A stretch of DNA of 5,515 nt. It comes from Yinghuangia elevatio. GTDB lineage: Bacteria > Actinomycetota > Actinomycetes > Streptomycetales > Streptomycetaceae. The notes below the pieces were generated by a model that was not told the DNA's origin, did not search any database, and saw only the letters and a program-made list of their open reading frames with translations. The stretch is taken from the NCBI RefSeq assembly GCF_040649515.1, contig NZ_JBEZFP010000244.1, forward strand, positions 1-5,515. The letters are read 5' to 3'. Shown one piece after another: positions 1-5,423 of the stretch. Numbering within the stretch: the stretch's first letter is position 1; each line of letters begins with the position of its first letter. A program made the position numbers and the translations under genes.

Positions 1-49
1 CTCGTCCCCTCGTGATTGCTTCACCGACGGGCCAATACCCCACCTCCGG

Positions 50-99
50 CCCCCCCCCCCCCCCCCCCCCCCCGGCCCCCCCCCCCGCCCCCCCCCCCG
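50..99. repeat. Poly-C low-complexity tract downstream of leuD
   Basis: A run of 24 C (50-73) is followed by GG, then 11 C (76-86), G, 11 C (88-98) and G. On the minus strand this is a set of G tracts long enough to form G-quadruplexes. It lies in the space after leuD, outside any gene. Runs this long are unusual even in a Streptomyces chromosome, so a sequencing or assembly artefact near a contig end is as likely as a real element. Bases 1-192 show no credible coding sequence. Confidence 0.9.
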
Positions 100-123
100 C
101 TTCCGCAAGGCAGTTGGCTCTTC

Positions 124-141
124 CCGGGGTTGCCCTCCCGG
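124..141 (-). terminator. Weak candidate hairpin terminator after leuD
   Basis: CCGGG (124-128) pairs with CCCGG (137-141), leaving a short loop, about 50 nt beyond the leuD stop. The stem is only 5 bp and has no T tract. It is the best stem I found after leuD, but it is weak. Transcription could instead continue leftward, or stop at the G-rich tract beyond it. Confidence 0.25.
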
Positions 142-192
142 TGGCCTGAATCAGTCAGTCGGACGGACCTCGTTCGGCCCTCCCGACGCAGG

Positions 193-819
193 TCAGGCGG
201 TCGTCCGCGAACCTCGGGCGTTCTGCGTACGCGGCAGCCAGGACGGCCGGCCGGCCTCGAACTCGGTGACGTCCGCCTCGTGGCGGAGGGTCAGGCCGAT
301 GTCGTCGAGACCCTCCAGCAGCCGCCAGCGCGTGTAGTCGTCGATCTCGAAATCGGCGACGACAGCGGCGTCTCCGTCGCCCGCGCGGACCTGCCGCTCG
401 ACGAGGTCGACGGTGATCTCGACGGTCGGGTCGGCCTCGGTCAGCGCCCACAGGCGGTCGACCGTCTCCTGCGGCAGGACGACCGTCAGCAGGCCGCCCT
501 TCAGCGAGTTGCCGCGGAAGATGTCGGCGAAGCGGGACGAGATCACGGTCTTGAAGCCGTAGTTCTGCAGGGCCCAGACCGCGTGCTCGCGCGACGAACC
601 GGTGCCGAAGTCCGGTCCGGCGACCAGGACCGTGGCGCCGGCGCGTTCCGGCTGGTTGAACACGAAGGCCGGGTCCTTGCGCCAGGCCTCGAAGAGCCCG
701 TCCTCGAAGCCGGTCTTGGTGACCTTCTTCAACCAGTGGGCCGGGATGATCTGGTCGGTGTCGACGTTGCTGCGGCGCAGCGGAACGGCCGTACCGGTGT
801 GGGTGGTGAACGGTTCCAT
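193..819 (-). CDS. leuD: 3-isopropylmalate dehydratase small subunit LeuD
   Basis: This is the small (swivel-domain) subunit of isopropylmalate isomerase. With LeuC it converts 2-isopropylmalate to 3-isopropylmalate through isopropylmaleate, the second step of leucine synthesis, in the cytoplasm. The 208-residue product shows the family signatures: NVDTDQIIP at residues 18-26, GPDFGTGSSREHA at 68-80 and the SRFADIFRGNSLKGGLL stretch at about 95-111. The ATG at 819 is chosen because AGGAG (plus-strand CTCCT at 830-834) lies 10 nt upstream, inside the end of leuC. Only 5 nt separate the two genes, so they are co-transcribed and probably translationally coupled. The usual length, as I recall it, is just under 200 residues; the excess here is an Arg/Thr/Ala-rich tail after WLPRT at about residue 194. 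The identification is secure. Confidence 0.97.
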   Translation of the reverse strand: MEPFTTHTGTAVPLRRSNVDTDQIIPAHWLKKVTKTGFEDGLFEAWRKDPAFVFNQPERAGATVLVAGPDFGTGSSREHAVWALQNYGFKTVISSRFADIFRGNSLKGGLLTVVLPQETVDRLWALTEADPTVEITVDLVERQVRAGDGDAAVVADFEIDDYTRWRLLEGLDDIGLTLRHEADVTEFEAGRPSWLPRTQNARGSRTTA

Positions 820-824
820 GGCGA

Positions 825-2246
825 TCAGACTCCTGCGGGCACTGCGGCATCGAGGTCGGCGGGGGCGGCCAGGTGGCCCAGGACCGCGGTGGCGGCGGCG
901 ACCTGCGGCGAGACGAGGTGCGTACGGCCGCCCTTGCCCTGCCGTCCCTCGAAGTTGCGGTTGGAGGTCGACGCGCTGCGCTCACCCGGGGCCAGCTGGT
1001 CCGGGTTCATGCCCAGGCACATCGAGCAACCGGCGTACCGCCATTCGGCACCGGCCTCGGTGAACACCTTGTCCAGGCCCTCGCTCACGGCCTCCAGCGA
1101 GACGCGTACGGACCCGGGCACGACGAGCATGCGCACGCCGTCCGCGATCCGGCGGCCGCGCAGGATGTCCGCGACCGCGCGCAGGTCCTCCATACGGCCG
1201 TTCGTGCACGAGCCGATGAAGACCGTGTCGACCTTGATGTCGCGCAGCGCCTGTCCGGCCGTAAGGCCCATGTACTCCAGGGCCTTTTCGGCGGCGCTGC
1301 GCTCGGACGGGTCGTCGAACGACGCCGGGTCGGGCACGTTCGCGGACAGCGGCGCGCCCTGGCCGGGGTTGGTGCCCCACGTGACGAACGGCGTGAGTTC
1401 GGACGCCTCGATGACCACCTCGTGGTCGAACGTCGCGTCGTCGTCGGTCTTCAGCGACGCCCAGTACTCGACCGCGGCGTCCCAGTCCGCGTCCTGCGGC
1501 GCGTGGTCGCGGCCCTTCAGGTACCCGAAGGTCGTGTCGTCGGGCGCGATCATGCCGGCCCGGGCGCCCGCCTCGATCGACATGTTGCAGACGGTCATCC
1601 GGCCCTCCATCGAGAGGTTCCGGACGGCTTCGCCGCGGTACTCGATGACGTAGCCCTGTCCGCCGCCCGTGCCGATCTTCGCGATCACCGCGAGGATCAG
1701 GTCCTTGGCCGTGACCCCGGAGGGCAGTTCGCCGTTGACGGTGACGGCCATGGTCTTGAACGGCGCCATGGGCAGCGTCTGCGTGGCCAGAACGTGCTCG
1801 ACCTGGCTGGTGCCGATGCCGAACGCCAGCGCGCCGAAAGCGCCGTGCGTCGACGTGTGGCTGTCGCCGCACACCACGGTCATGCCGGGCTGGGTCAGGC
1901 CCAACTGCGGGCCGACCACGTGCACGACGCCCTGCTCGACGTCGCCGAGCGAGTGGATGCGCACGCCGAACTCGGCGGCGTTGCGGCGCAGCGTCTCCAA
2001 CTGGACGCGGGACACCGGGTCCGCGATGGGCTTGTCGATGTCGAGGGTGGGGGTGTTGTGGTCCTCGGTCGCGATCGTGAGATCGGTCCGGCGGACCGGG
2101 CGCCCGGCCTGGCGCAGGCCGTCGAAGGCCTGCGGGCTGGTCACCTCGTGCAGCAGGTGCAGGTCGATGTAGAGCAGGTCCGGCTCTCCTTCAGCGCGAC
2201 GCACGACGTGTGCGTCCCAGACCTTCTCCGCGAGTGTCCGTCCCAT
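825..2246 (-). CDS. leuC: 3-isopropylmalate dehydratase large subunit LeuC
   Basis: This is the large, catalytic subunit of isopropylmalate isomerase, an aconitase-family [4Fe-4S] enzyme of leucine synthesis that pairs with LeuD. The 473-residue product is full length. It has EDHNTPT at about residues 61-67, CGDSHTSTHGAFGALAFGIG at about 126-145, and the three expected cluster ligands: Cys347 in IGSCTNGR, and Cys407 and Cys410 in AGCSMCLGMN. SNRNFEGRQG at about 428-437 matches the substrate-contact region of the family. The ATG at 2246 is preceded by GGAGG (plus-strand 2254-2258) at a 7-nt gap. An in-frame ATG 24 nt further upstream (2268-2270) has no such site. The gene is first in a leuC-leuD operon and is divergent from ndgR across 162 nt. 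Control by the NdgR product is expected from work on Streptomyces and is not proven by this sequence. Confidence 0.98.
   Translation of the reverse strand: MGRTLAEKVWDAHVVRRAEGEPDLLYIDLHLLHEVTSPQAFDGLRQAGRPVRRTDLTIATEDHNTPTLDIDKPIADPVSRVQLETLRRNAAEFGVRIHSLGDVEQGVVHVVGPQLGLTQPGMTVVCGDSHTSTHGAFGALAFGIGTSQVEHVLATQTLPMAPFKTMAVTVNGELPSGVTAKDLILAVIAKIGTGGGQGYVIEYRGEAVRNLSMEGRMTVCNMSIEAGARAGMIAPDDTTFGYLKGRDHAPQDADWDAAVEYWASLKTDDDATFDHEVVIEASELTPFVTWGTNPGQGAPLSANVPDPASFDDPSERSAAEKALEYMGLTAGQALRDIKVDTVFIGSCTNGRMEDLRAVADILRGRRIADGVRMLVVPGSVRVSLEAVSEGLDKVFTEAGAEWRYAGCSMCLGMNPDQLAPGERSASTSNRNFEGRQGKGGRTHLVSPQVAAATAVLGHLAAPADLDAAVPAGV
830..834 (-). promoter_or_regulatory. Ribosome binding site of leuD within leuC
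   Basis: AGGAG on the minus strand lies in the last codons of leuC, 10 nt before the leuD ATG. It fixes the leuD start and places its translation initiation inside the upstream gene, as in coupled operons. Confidence 0.8.
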
Positions 2247-2253
2247 CGCTGTC

Positions 2254-2258
2254 CCTCC
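2254..2258 (-). promoter_or_regulatory. Ribosome binding site of leuC
   Basis: GGAGG on the minus strand lies 7 nt before the ATG at 2246. It decides between this start and the in-frame ATG at 2268-2270. Confidence 0.8.
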
Positions 2259-2259
2259 G

Positions 2260-2277
2260 GTCGGCGTCATTGCCGAC
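2260..2277 (-). promoter_or_regulatory. Hairpin next to the leuC ribosome binding site
   Basis: GTCGGC and GCCGAC form a perfect 6-bp inverted repeat with a 6-nt loop, ending one base before the GGAGG of leuC. In the leuC mRNA it would form a stem beside the ribosome binding site, which could limit ribosome access or mark a structured leader. No leader peptide with leucine codons was found upstream, so classical attenuation is not supported. Confidence 0.4.
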
Positions 2278-2373
2278 TTCCTGTGTCGTGTTCCGCGGTC
2301 GCATCCCGGCTGCCCACCCGCAGCGTGTGCGCCCACGGTCCGAACTCTGCCACCTGAGCCGTCCAAAACGGAC

Positions 2374-2402
2374 TTGCGTCTCGTCATTCGAGACGGCAAT
2401 AT
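2374..2402 (+). promoter_or_regulatory. Candidate ndgR promoter giving a leaderless mRNA
   Basis: TTGCGT (2374-2379) and CAATAT (2397-2402) are separated by 17 nt and resemble the -35 and -10 boxes of the main vegetative sigma factor. Initiation about 7 nt beyond the -10 falls on or beside the A of the ndgR ATG at 2409. There is no Shine-Dalgarno sequence between the -10 and the ATG. Together these suggest transcription starting at the start codon itself, which is common in actinobacteria. Confidence 0.6.
2377..2395. promoter_or_regulatory. Inverted repeat, probable NdgR operator
   Basis: CGTCTCG (2377-2383) and CGAGACG (2389-2395) are perfect 7-bp arms around TCATT. The repeat fills the spacer between the proposed -35 and -10 of ndgR and is the most symmetrical element in the leuC-ndgR gap. 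A dimer bound here would block ndgR initiation and could also act on the divergent leuC promoter. IclR-family proteins commonly bind palindromes of this kind and control divergent neighbours. Assigning it to NdgR is inference from position and symmetry. Confidence 0.6.
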
Positions 2403-2408
2403 CAGAGC

Positions 2409-3134
2409 ATGGACAACTCTAGCGGAGTCGGCGTGCTCGACAAGGCCGCTGTCGTGCTGGCCGCGCTCGAAGCCGGTCCCGCGACGCTGGCGGGGCTTGT
2501 CGCCACTACCGGACTGGCCCGACCCACCGCCCACCGCCTCGCGGTGGCGCTGGAACACCACCGTCTCGTCGCCCGGGACATGCAGGGGCGCTTCGTCCTC
2601 GGACCGCGCCTCGCGGAGCTCGCCGCGGCCGCGGGCGAGGACCGCCTGCTGGCCGCGGCCCACCCGGTGCTCGCGCACCTGCGCGACGTCACCGGCGAGA
2701 GCGCGCAGCTCTACCGGCGCCAGGGCGACATGCGCGTATGCGTCGCCGCCGCCGAGCGGCTCTCCGGCCTGCGGGACACCGTCCCGGTGGGCAGCACGCT
2801 GCCGATGAAGGCCGGCTCGGCCGCGCAGTGCCTGCTCGCGTGGGAGGAGCCGGAGCGCCTGCACCGCGGCCTCCAGGGTGCGCGTTTCACCGCGACCACG
2901 CTGTCCGGCGTACGCCGCCGCGGCTGGGCGCAGAGCATCGGCGAGCGCGAGCCCGGCGTCGCCTCTGTCTCGGCCGCCGTACGCGGACCCAGCAACCGCG
3001 TCGTGGCCGCCGTTTCGGTGTCCGGCCCGATCGAGCGCCTCACCCGCCACCCGGGCCGCCTGCACGCGCAGGCCGTCATGGAGGCCGCCGCGAAGTTGTC
3101 CGACGCACTGCGCAAGGCCCAGGTGGACGTCTGA
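2409..3134 (+). CDS. ndgR: IclR-family transcriptional regulator NdgR
   Basis: The 241-residue protein closely matches my memory of Streptomyces NdgR (AreB in S. clavuligerus), an amino-acid-responsive regulator of leuCD, other amino-acid genes, stress responses and antibiotic production. It has an N-terminal winged helix-turn-helix (about residues 8-60; recognition region around TGLARPTAHRLAVAL, 34-48) and a C-terminal IclR effector domain (about 75-235). The effector domain includes GESAQLYRRQGDMRVCVAA and VPVGSTLPMKAGSAAQ, and RGPSNRVVAAVSVSGP near 192-207 follows the usual IclR pattern. The ATG at 2409 begins the conserved MDNSSGVGVLDKAA terminus, has no ribosome binding site, and sits about 7 nt past a -10-like box, so translation is probably leaderless. 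It diverges from leuC and has its own inverted repeat in the promoter, consistent with autoregulation. A hairpin terminator follows directly. Confidence 0.96.
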   Translation: MDNSSGVGVLDKAAVVLAALEAGPATLAGLVATTGLARPTAHRLAVALEHHRLVARDMQGRFVLGPRLAELAAAAGEDRLLAAAHPVLAHLRDVTGESAQLYRRQGDMRVCVAAAERLSGLRDTVPVGSTLPMKAGSAAQCLLAWEEPERLHRGLQGARFTATTLSGVRRRGWAQSIGEREPGVASVSAAVRGPSNRVVAAVSVSGPIERLTRHPGRLHAQAVMEAAAKLSDALRKAQVDV

Positions 3135-3143
3135 CCCCGGCTT

Positions 3144-3180
3144 GCGGCCCGGGCCTGACACCAATCCCACCCCGGGCCGC
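3144..3180 (+). terminator. GC-rich hairpin terminator of ndgR
   Basis: GCGGCCCGGG (3144-3153) and CCCGGGCCGC (3171-3180) are perfect 10-bp complementary arms around a 17-nt loop, starting 10 nt after the ndgR stop. No T tract follows, as is usual for terminators of high-GC actinobacteria. Each arm also contains the palindrome CCCGGG. Confidence 0.75.
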
Positions 3181-3210
3181 CACCGGAGGCATTGCCACCG
3201 GAGGCGCTGC
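3181..3210. repeat. 15-bp tandem duplication
   Basis: CACCGGAGGCATTGC (3181-3195) is followed directly by CACCGGAGGCGCTGC (3196-3210), with 13 of 15 bases identical. It lies immediately after the ndgR terminator stem, outside coding sequence, and looks like a replication-slippage duplication. Confidence 0.75.
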
Positions 3211-3308
3211 CGCAGTACGGGTCGACGCACGACCCGCGGACGCGCCGACGCAAGGCCCGTGGACAGACCGAAACACGACCTGCGGCATTCGTGCTACAAC
3301 CCCCTGAA

Positions 3309-3436
3309 GTGGGGGCTCATTTCGGTTGCTGTGGACAACGCGGCGACCGAAAGGCTGTACAGCCGCTCACCCGTGGGGGCTCAATTCGGGTGCCGCGGAC
3401 GACGCGACGGCCGAACGGCGACGCGGCCGCTCATCG
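3309..3436. repeat. Two tandem 64-bp hairpin-forming repeats
   Basis: Unit 1 (3309-3372) and unit 2 (3373-3436) align without gaps at about three quarters identity. Both start with GTGGGGGCTCA and contain GCCGCTCA near the end. Unit 1 folds from 3320 to 3352 into a 14-bp stem with loop GACAA; the stem is continuous only if three G-U pairs are allowed in plus-sense RNA. Unit 2 folds at the same place (3385-3415) with two mismatches. Unit 1 also carries the perfect palindrome GGCTGTACAGCC (3353-3364). The pair fills the gap between convergent genes, and unit 2 overlaps the stop codon of the 3431-4009 gene. They may be terminators, an RNA element or decaying intergenic repeats. Confidence 0.75.
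3385..3415 (-). terminator. Candidate terminator of the membrane PH-like gene
   Basis: In the minus-strand transcript this imperfect stem (13 positions with two mismatches, 5-nt loop) begins 15 nt past the stop of the gene ending at 3431. It corresponds to the hairpin of repeat unit 2, with the stronger unit 1 hairpin further along. There is no T tract. Its position fits termination of this convergent gene. Confidence 0.4.
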
Positions 3437-4009
3437 GCGGACCCTCACGCGGCACAGGCCGTGGGGTACATGTGCGAACGGCACGTGTGGAGCAAAGTGG
3501 GCGTCCACGTCGGCGAGTTCCCGGATATGGCGGGCCCCGCCGCGCCACACCTCGGTCGTCGCCGCCACGGGAGCGCCGAACTCTCGATCGATGCGTTCCT
3601 GGAAGCGCGCCTCGAAACTCCCCGCCGCGCCCCACGTGACCGGCCCTACGGCGTCATGCCAGGCCCGCACCGCAACCACGCCCACGCGGTGCGTCCGATC
3701 GGAGCTCGGCAGGCAGACGAAGGACTCGACCTGGCGCCACGGCACGGTCAGCGGAATCACGCCGAGCGGAGCGGGGAACGTGAGGCCATGGGCGTCCAGG
3801 CGGAACACGACCCCGTGGTCCAAGTCGCTCCGCAGCCAAAGGACGGCGCCAAACGCGCACGCCACGGCTCCCGCCACTACGACCCAAGCCCCGCCCACCA
3901 CTCCGAGGACGATGACCAGGCCGCAAAAGGCACCCGCGACGATCGGTTTGACCAAGTGCCATCCCGGCTGGTGGCGCAGTTCGTAGGTATCCGGGGCGTT
4001 GGAGCGCAT
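3431..4009 (-). CDS. Small two-helix membrane protein with PH-like soluble domain
   Basis: The 192-residue protein has a short charged N-terminus (1-19), two adjacent hydrophobic segments (about 21-40 and 41-59) joined by a short turn, then a soluble part. Residues 66-118 (VVFRLDAHGLTF, IPLTVPWRQVESFV, VGVVAVRAW) follow the strand pattern of bacterial PH-like domains in small actinobacterial membrane proteins, where IPW.. is typical. Residues 130-145 (SFEARFQERIDREFG) look helical, and the His-rich end closes with RVRVRR. The ATG at 4009 is preceded by GGGAGG (plus-strand 4014-4019) at 4 nt. The gene converges on ndgR and stands 357 nt from the next minus-strand gene, so it is probably transcribed alone. 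Its role is unknown; the PH-like assignment is inference from pattern, while the gene and the membrane segments are well supported. Confidence 0.8.
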   Translation of the reverse strand: MRSNAPDTYELRHQPGWHLVKPIVAGAFCGLVIVLGVVGGAWVVVAGAVACAFGAVLWLRSDLDHGVVFRLDAHGLTFPAPLGVIPLTVPWRQVESFVCLPSSDRTHRVGVVAVRAWHDAVGPVTWGAAGSFEARFQERIDREFGAPVAATTEVWRGGARHIRELADVDAHFAPHVPFAHVPHGLCRVRVRR

Positions 4010-4366
4010 TCGACCTCCCGAGACGCGGGCATCGGACGAACGGCACGGCGCATGATGTGCCGCGGTCGCACGTCGCGCCGGGCGTTGGCCGGGCGTTCGA
4101 GGGATGCGGGTACGCGGGGGGTTGCCGATCGGCTCGTGCGTCGATGCGCGAACGTCGGTCCGCGGGACGGATTTTCCGCGTAGGCAAATCTGGCTCGGGA
4201 GGCAACGGCGGTCGCTGTACCGTGCGTTTCCCTGTGAGGAGAACCGACCTTCGACGAACTCGACGCAACTGCCGTCGGCAGGGCTCCGACCGCCGTCCGC
4301 CCGCACACTCCCGGAGGGGCATGCGGGCGGTTACGGGATGGTCACGGAGTGGTCAAGTGCCGCGCG
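4010..4366. other. Intergenic stretch upstream of the membrane protein gene
   Basis: No credible gene or tRNA is seen in this stretch; open frames here have implausible composition. It holds an 11-bp tandem duplication (GCCGGGCGTTG at 4078-4088, GCCGGGCGTTC at 4089-4099) and two short dyads: GGCGCATGATGTGCC (4047-4061), which lies 38 nt before the 4009 start and could be an operator, and CTGCCGTCGGCAG (4269-4281). The hairpin at 4297-4330 is listed separately. I could not find a convincing -10/-35 pair for the gene starting at 4009. Confidence 0.6.
4297..4330 (-). terminator. Hairpin terminator of the CvnA-tail-like gene
   Basis: CCGCCCGCA (4297-4305) and TGCGGGCGG (4322-4330) are perfect 9-bp complementary arms around a 16-nt loop, which itself contains the small dyad CTCCCGGAG. 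In the minus-strand transcript the stem starts 37 nt after the stop at 4367. It has no T tract, like the ndgR terminator. Confidence 0.65.
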
Positions 4367-4882
4367 TCAGTGCCCCGGCCTGAAGGTCTTCCAGCCGTCG
4401 CCCCACGGCTCGTCGGACGACGCGGCGCCGGTGTTCGGCGCGGGCCGGCTCGGCTTCGCCGACTTGGCCTGCTGCGGCTTGCGGGCGGCCGGGATGCGCT
4501 TGGGCTGGGCCGCGGGCGCGGCCCTGCGCGGCGTCGGCTCGGCAGGCTGCGCGGGCTTGTTGGTCAGCGGCTTCTGGACCGGTGCGGTGGCCAGCGGGCT
4601 GGGCGCCGTCATCGGGTTCGGGGGTACGGCCGGAAGCGGCGGTTCCGCTCCCGCACGGGCCTGTTCGCGTCCCTGGACGAAGCTGTCGAGCCGGGTGCGC
4701 ACATCCTGGGGATCCCGCGACAGGCCCAGCGGGATGCCCGGGGCGAGCCCGGGAACGGCGTCCACCGCGGCCCCCGGAACCAGGTTCGCCTGAGGCATGC
4801 GCCGGGGCAGCCCCGAGTGCGTCAGGCCCTCCACCACAGGCTCACGCGCGGCCTGCGCAGCGCGCCAGCTGTTGTCGTCCAC
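4367..4882 (-). CDS. Pro/Ala-rich protein resembling the tail of CvnA-type sensor kinases
   Basis: The 171-residue protein has no signal peptide, membrane segment or enzymatic motif. Residues 23-36 (SGLPRRMPQANLVP) and 56-75 (RDPQDVRTRLDSFVQGREQA) resemble the two short signatures at the C-terminus of Streptomyces conservon (CvnA, nitrate/nitrite-sensing type) histidine kinases: GLPRR..QA.L.P and a helix of the form R...FQ.G...GR. Residues 80-150 are a Pro/Ala/Lys-rich linker that is surely disordered. The last residues, DEPWGDGWKTFRPGH, are aromatic and could be a docking tip. The start is GTG at 4882, with GGGGG (4887-4891) 4 nt upstream; an in-frame stop at 4895-4897 rules out an N-terminal kinase in this frame, and no kinase motif is seen upstream in other frames. 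It may be a stand-alone adaptor or the remnant of a kinase gene. The gene is likely real; its function is unknown. Confidence 0.75.
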   Translation of the reverse strand: MDDNSWRAAQAAREPVVEGLTHSGLPRRMPQANLVPGAAVDAVPGLAPGIPLGLSRDPQDVRTRLDSFVQGREQARAGAEPPLPAVPPNPMTAPSPLATAPVQKPLTNKPAQPAEPTPRRAAPAAQPKRIPAARKPQQAKSAKPSRPAPNTGAASSDEPWGDGWKTFRPGH

Positions 4883-5308
4883 CGAACCCCCATCTCAGTC
4901 CGCCGTGCCCGCTCCGCGCCCGTGATCAGCCGCATATCAATTGGGCAACGGAATCCGTCGCCACGACAGTAGCAACGCACAGCAGTGCATGGGGGTTCCG
5001 GGGTCCGCGATACATGACCTTGTCACCAAGCTGTGAAACTTTTGCCGCAGGCAGCTTCGCAGGTCATGCCGGGATTGGGGCGATCATGATGGTTCGTCGG
5101 GAACGCAGCCGAGACGCCCCGGAAGCCCCGTCCGCCCGCTCTGCGGTACCCCGCGCGACGCACGAACCGCGCCACGGTTGGCAAAACCGCGTACCCCGGC
5201 TGGGCCTTCCCCGGAACGGCCCGCAGGTGGTCCGGCGGGAGGTCTTCGGGCGGGCCGCACAGACGACGGTCCGGTCGTACGCCGCCCGCTGCGCGTGACC
5301 GGCGGAAC
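4883..5308. other. Upstream region with no supported gene
   Basis: Bases 4925-5060 are noticeably less GC-rich than the coding regions and look like a promoter region for the minus-strand gene starting at 4882. A plus-strand frame (5089-5298, 70 codons) and minus-strand frames over 5023-5466 are open, but their third-position G/C is lower than in the genes here, they are Arg- or Pro-rich, and none resembles a known family. I see no tRNA. ACGGAATCCGT (4948-4958) is a short perfect dyad in the probable leader of the 4882 gene. Confidence 0.5.
4972..4999 (-). promoter_or_regulatory. Tentative ECF-sigma-type promoter for the 4882 gene
   Basis: On the minus strand GGAACC (plus 4994-4999), a 16-nt spacer and CGTTGC (plus 4972-4977) resemble the GGAAC and CGTC boxes recognised by Streptomyces SigE-like ECF sigma factors, with one deviation in the -10. 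It would give a leader of roughly 80 nt before the GTG. One such match in GC-rich DNA can arise by chance. Confidence 0.25.
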
Positions 5309-5377
5309 GCGCGGCAGGACACAGCGCGGGAGGACACAGCGCGGCAGGACAGAGCGCGGCAGGACAGAGCGCGGCAG
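5309..5377. repeat. 15-bp minisatellite, 4.6 copies
   Basis: The unit GCGCGGCAGGACASA occurs four times without gaps (5309-5323, 5324-5338, 5339-5353, 5354-5368), followed by a 9-bp partial copy (5369-5377). Copies differ at two positions: C or G at base 7, and C or G at base 14. The unit length is a multiple of three, so frames stay open through it, which explains the Arg- or Pro-rich open frames here. No gene is supported around it. Confidence 0.92.
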
Positions 5378-5423
5378 AGCGGCGGCGTACCGGCTCGCCG
5401 GACCCGCAACGGACAACGGAGTC

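Noticed and set aside
16..1653. Long plus-strand open frame of 545 codons starting in the poly-C tract
   Set aside because: It is antisense to leuD and leuC, starts with a poly-proline stretch created by the homopolymer, and has no domain resemblance.
2268..2270. In-frame ATG upstream of leuC as an alternative start
   Set aside because: It lies inside the 2260-2277 hairpin and lacks a ribosome binding site, while the ATG at 2246 has GGAGG at 7 nt and begins the conserved MGRTLAEKVWDAHVV terminus.
2247..2380. Leader peptide or attenuator ahead of leuC
   Set aside because: The only minus-strand frame beginning with ATG here runs in frame into leuC and has no run of leucine codons. No alternative terminator and antiterminator pair was seen.
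2386..2416. Possible leuC promoter on the minus strand: TTGTCC (2411-2416) and TCGAAT (2386-2391) 19 nt apart
   Set aside because: The spacing is long and the -10 is poor. It would overlap the ndgR operator attractively, but the sequence alone does not support it.
825..3230. A minus-strand frame that stays open from leuC across the whole of ndgR, suggesting an 801-residue protein
   Set aside because: Only the leuC part has family similarity. The rest is antisense to ndgR and is open only because of the high GC content.
3309..3436. The two tandem repeats as a short CRISPR array
   Set aside because: There are no short identical repeats separated by unique spacers. The units are adjacent, 64 bp long and diverged throughout.
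4078..4110. tRNA-like T-loop motif GTTCGAG in the intergenic region
   Set aside because: The flanking bases do not form an acceptor stem, D arm or anticodon arm, and the T stem does not pair.
5089..5298. 70-codon plus-strand open frame as a small gene
   Set aside because: Third-position G/C is lower than in the real genes of the window, the product is Arg-rich without family resemblance, and the frame overlaps equally open minus-strand frames.
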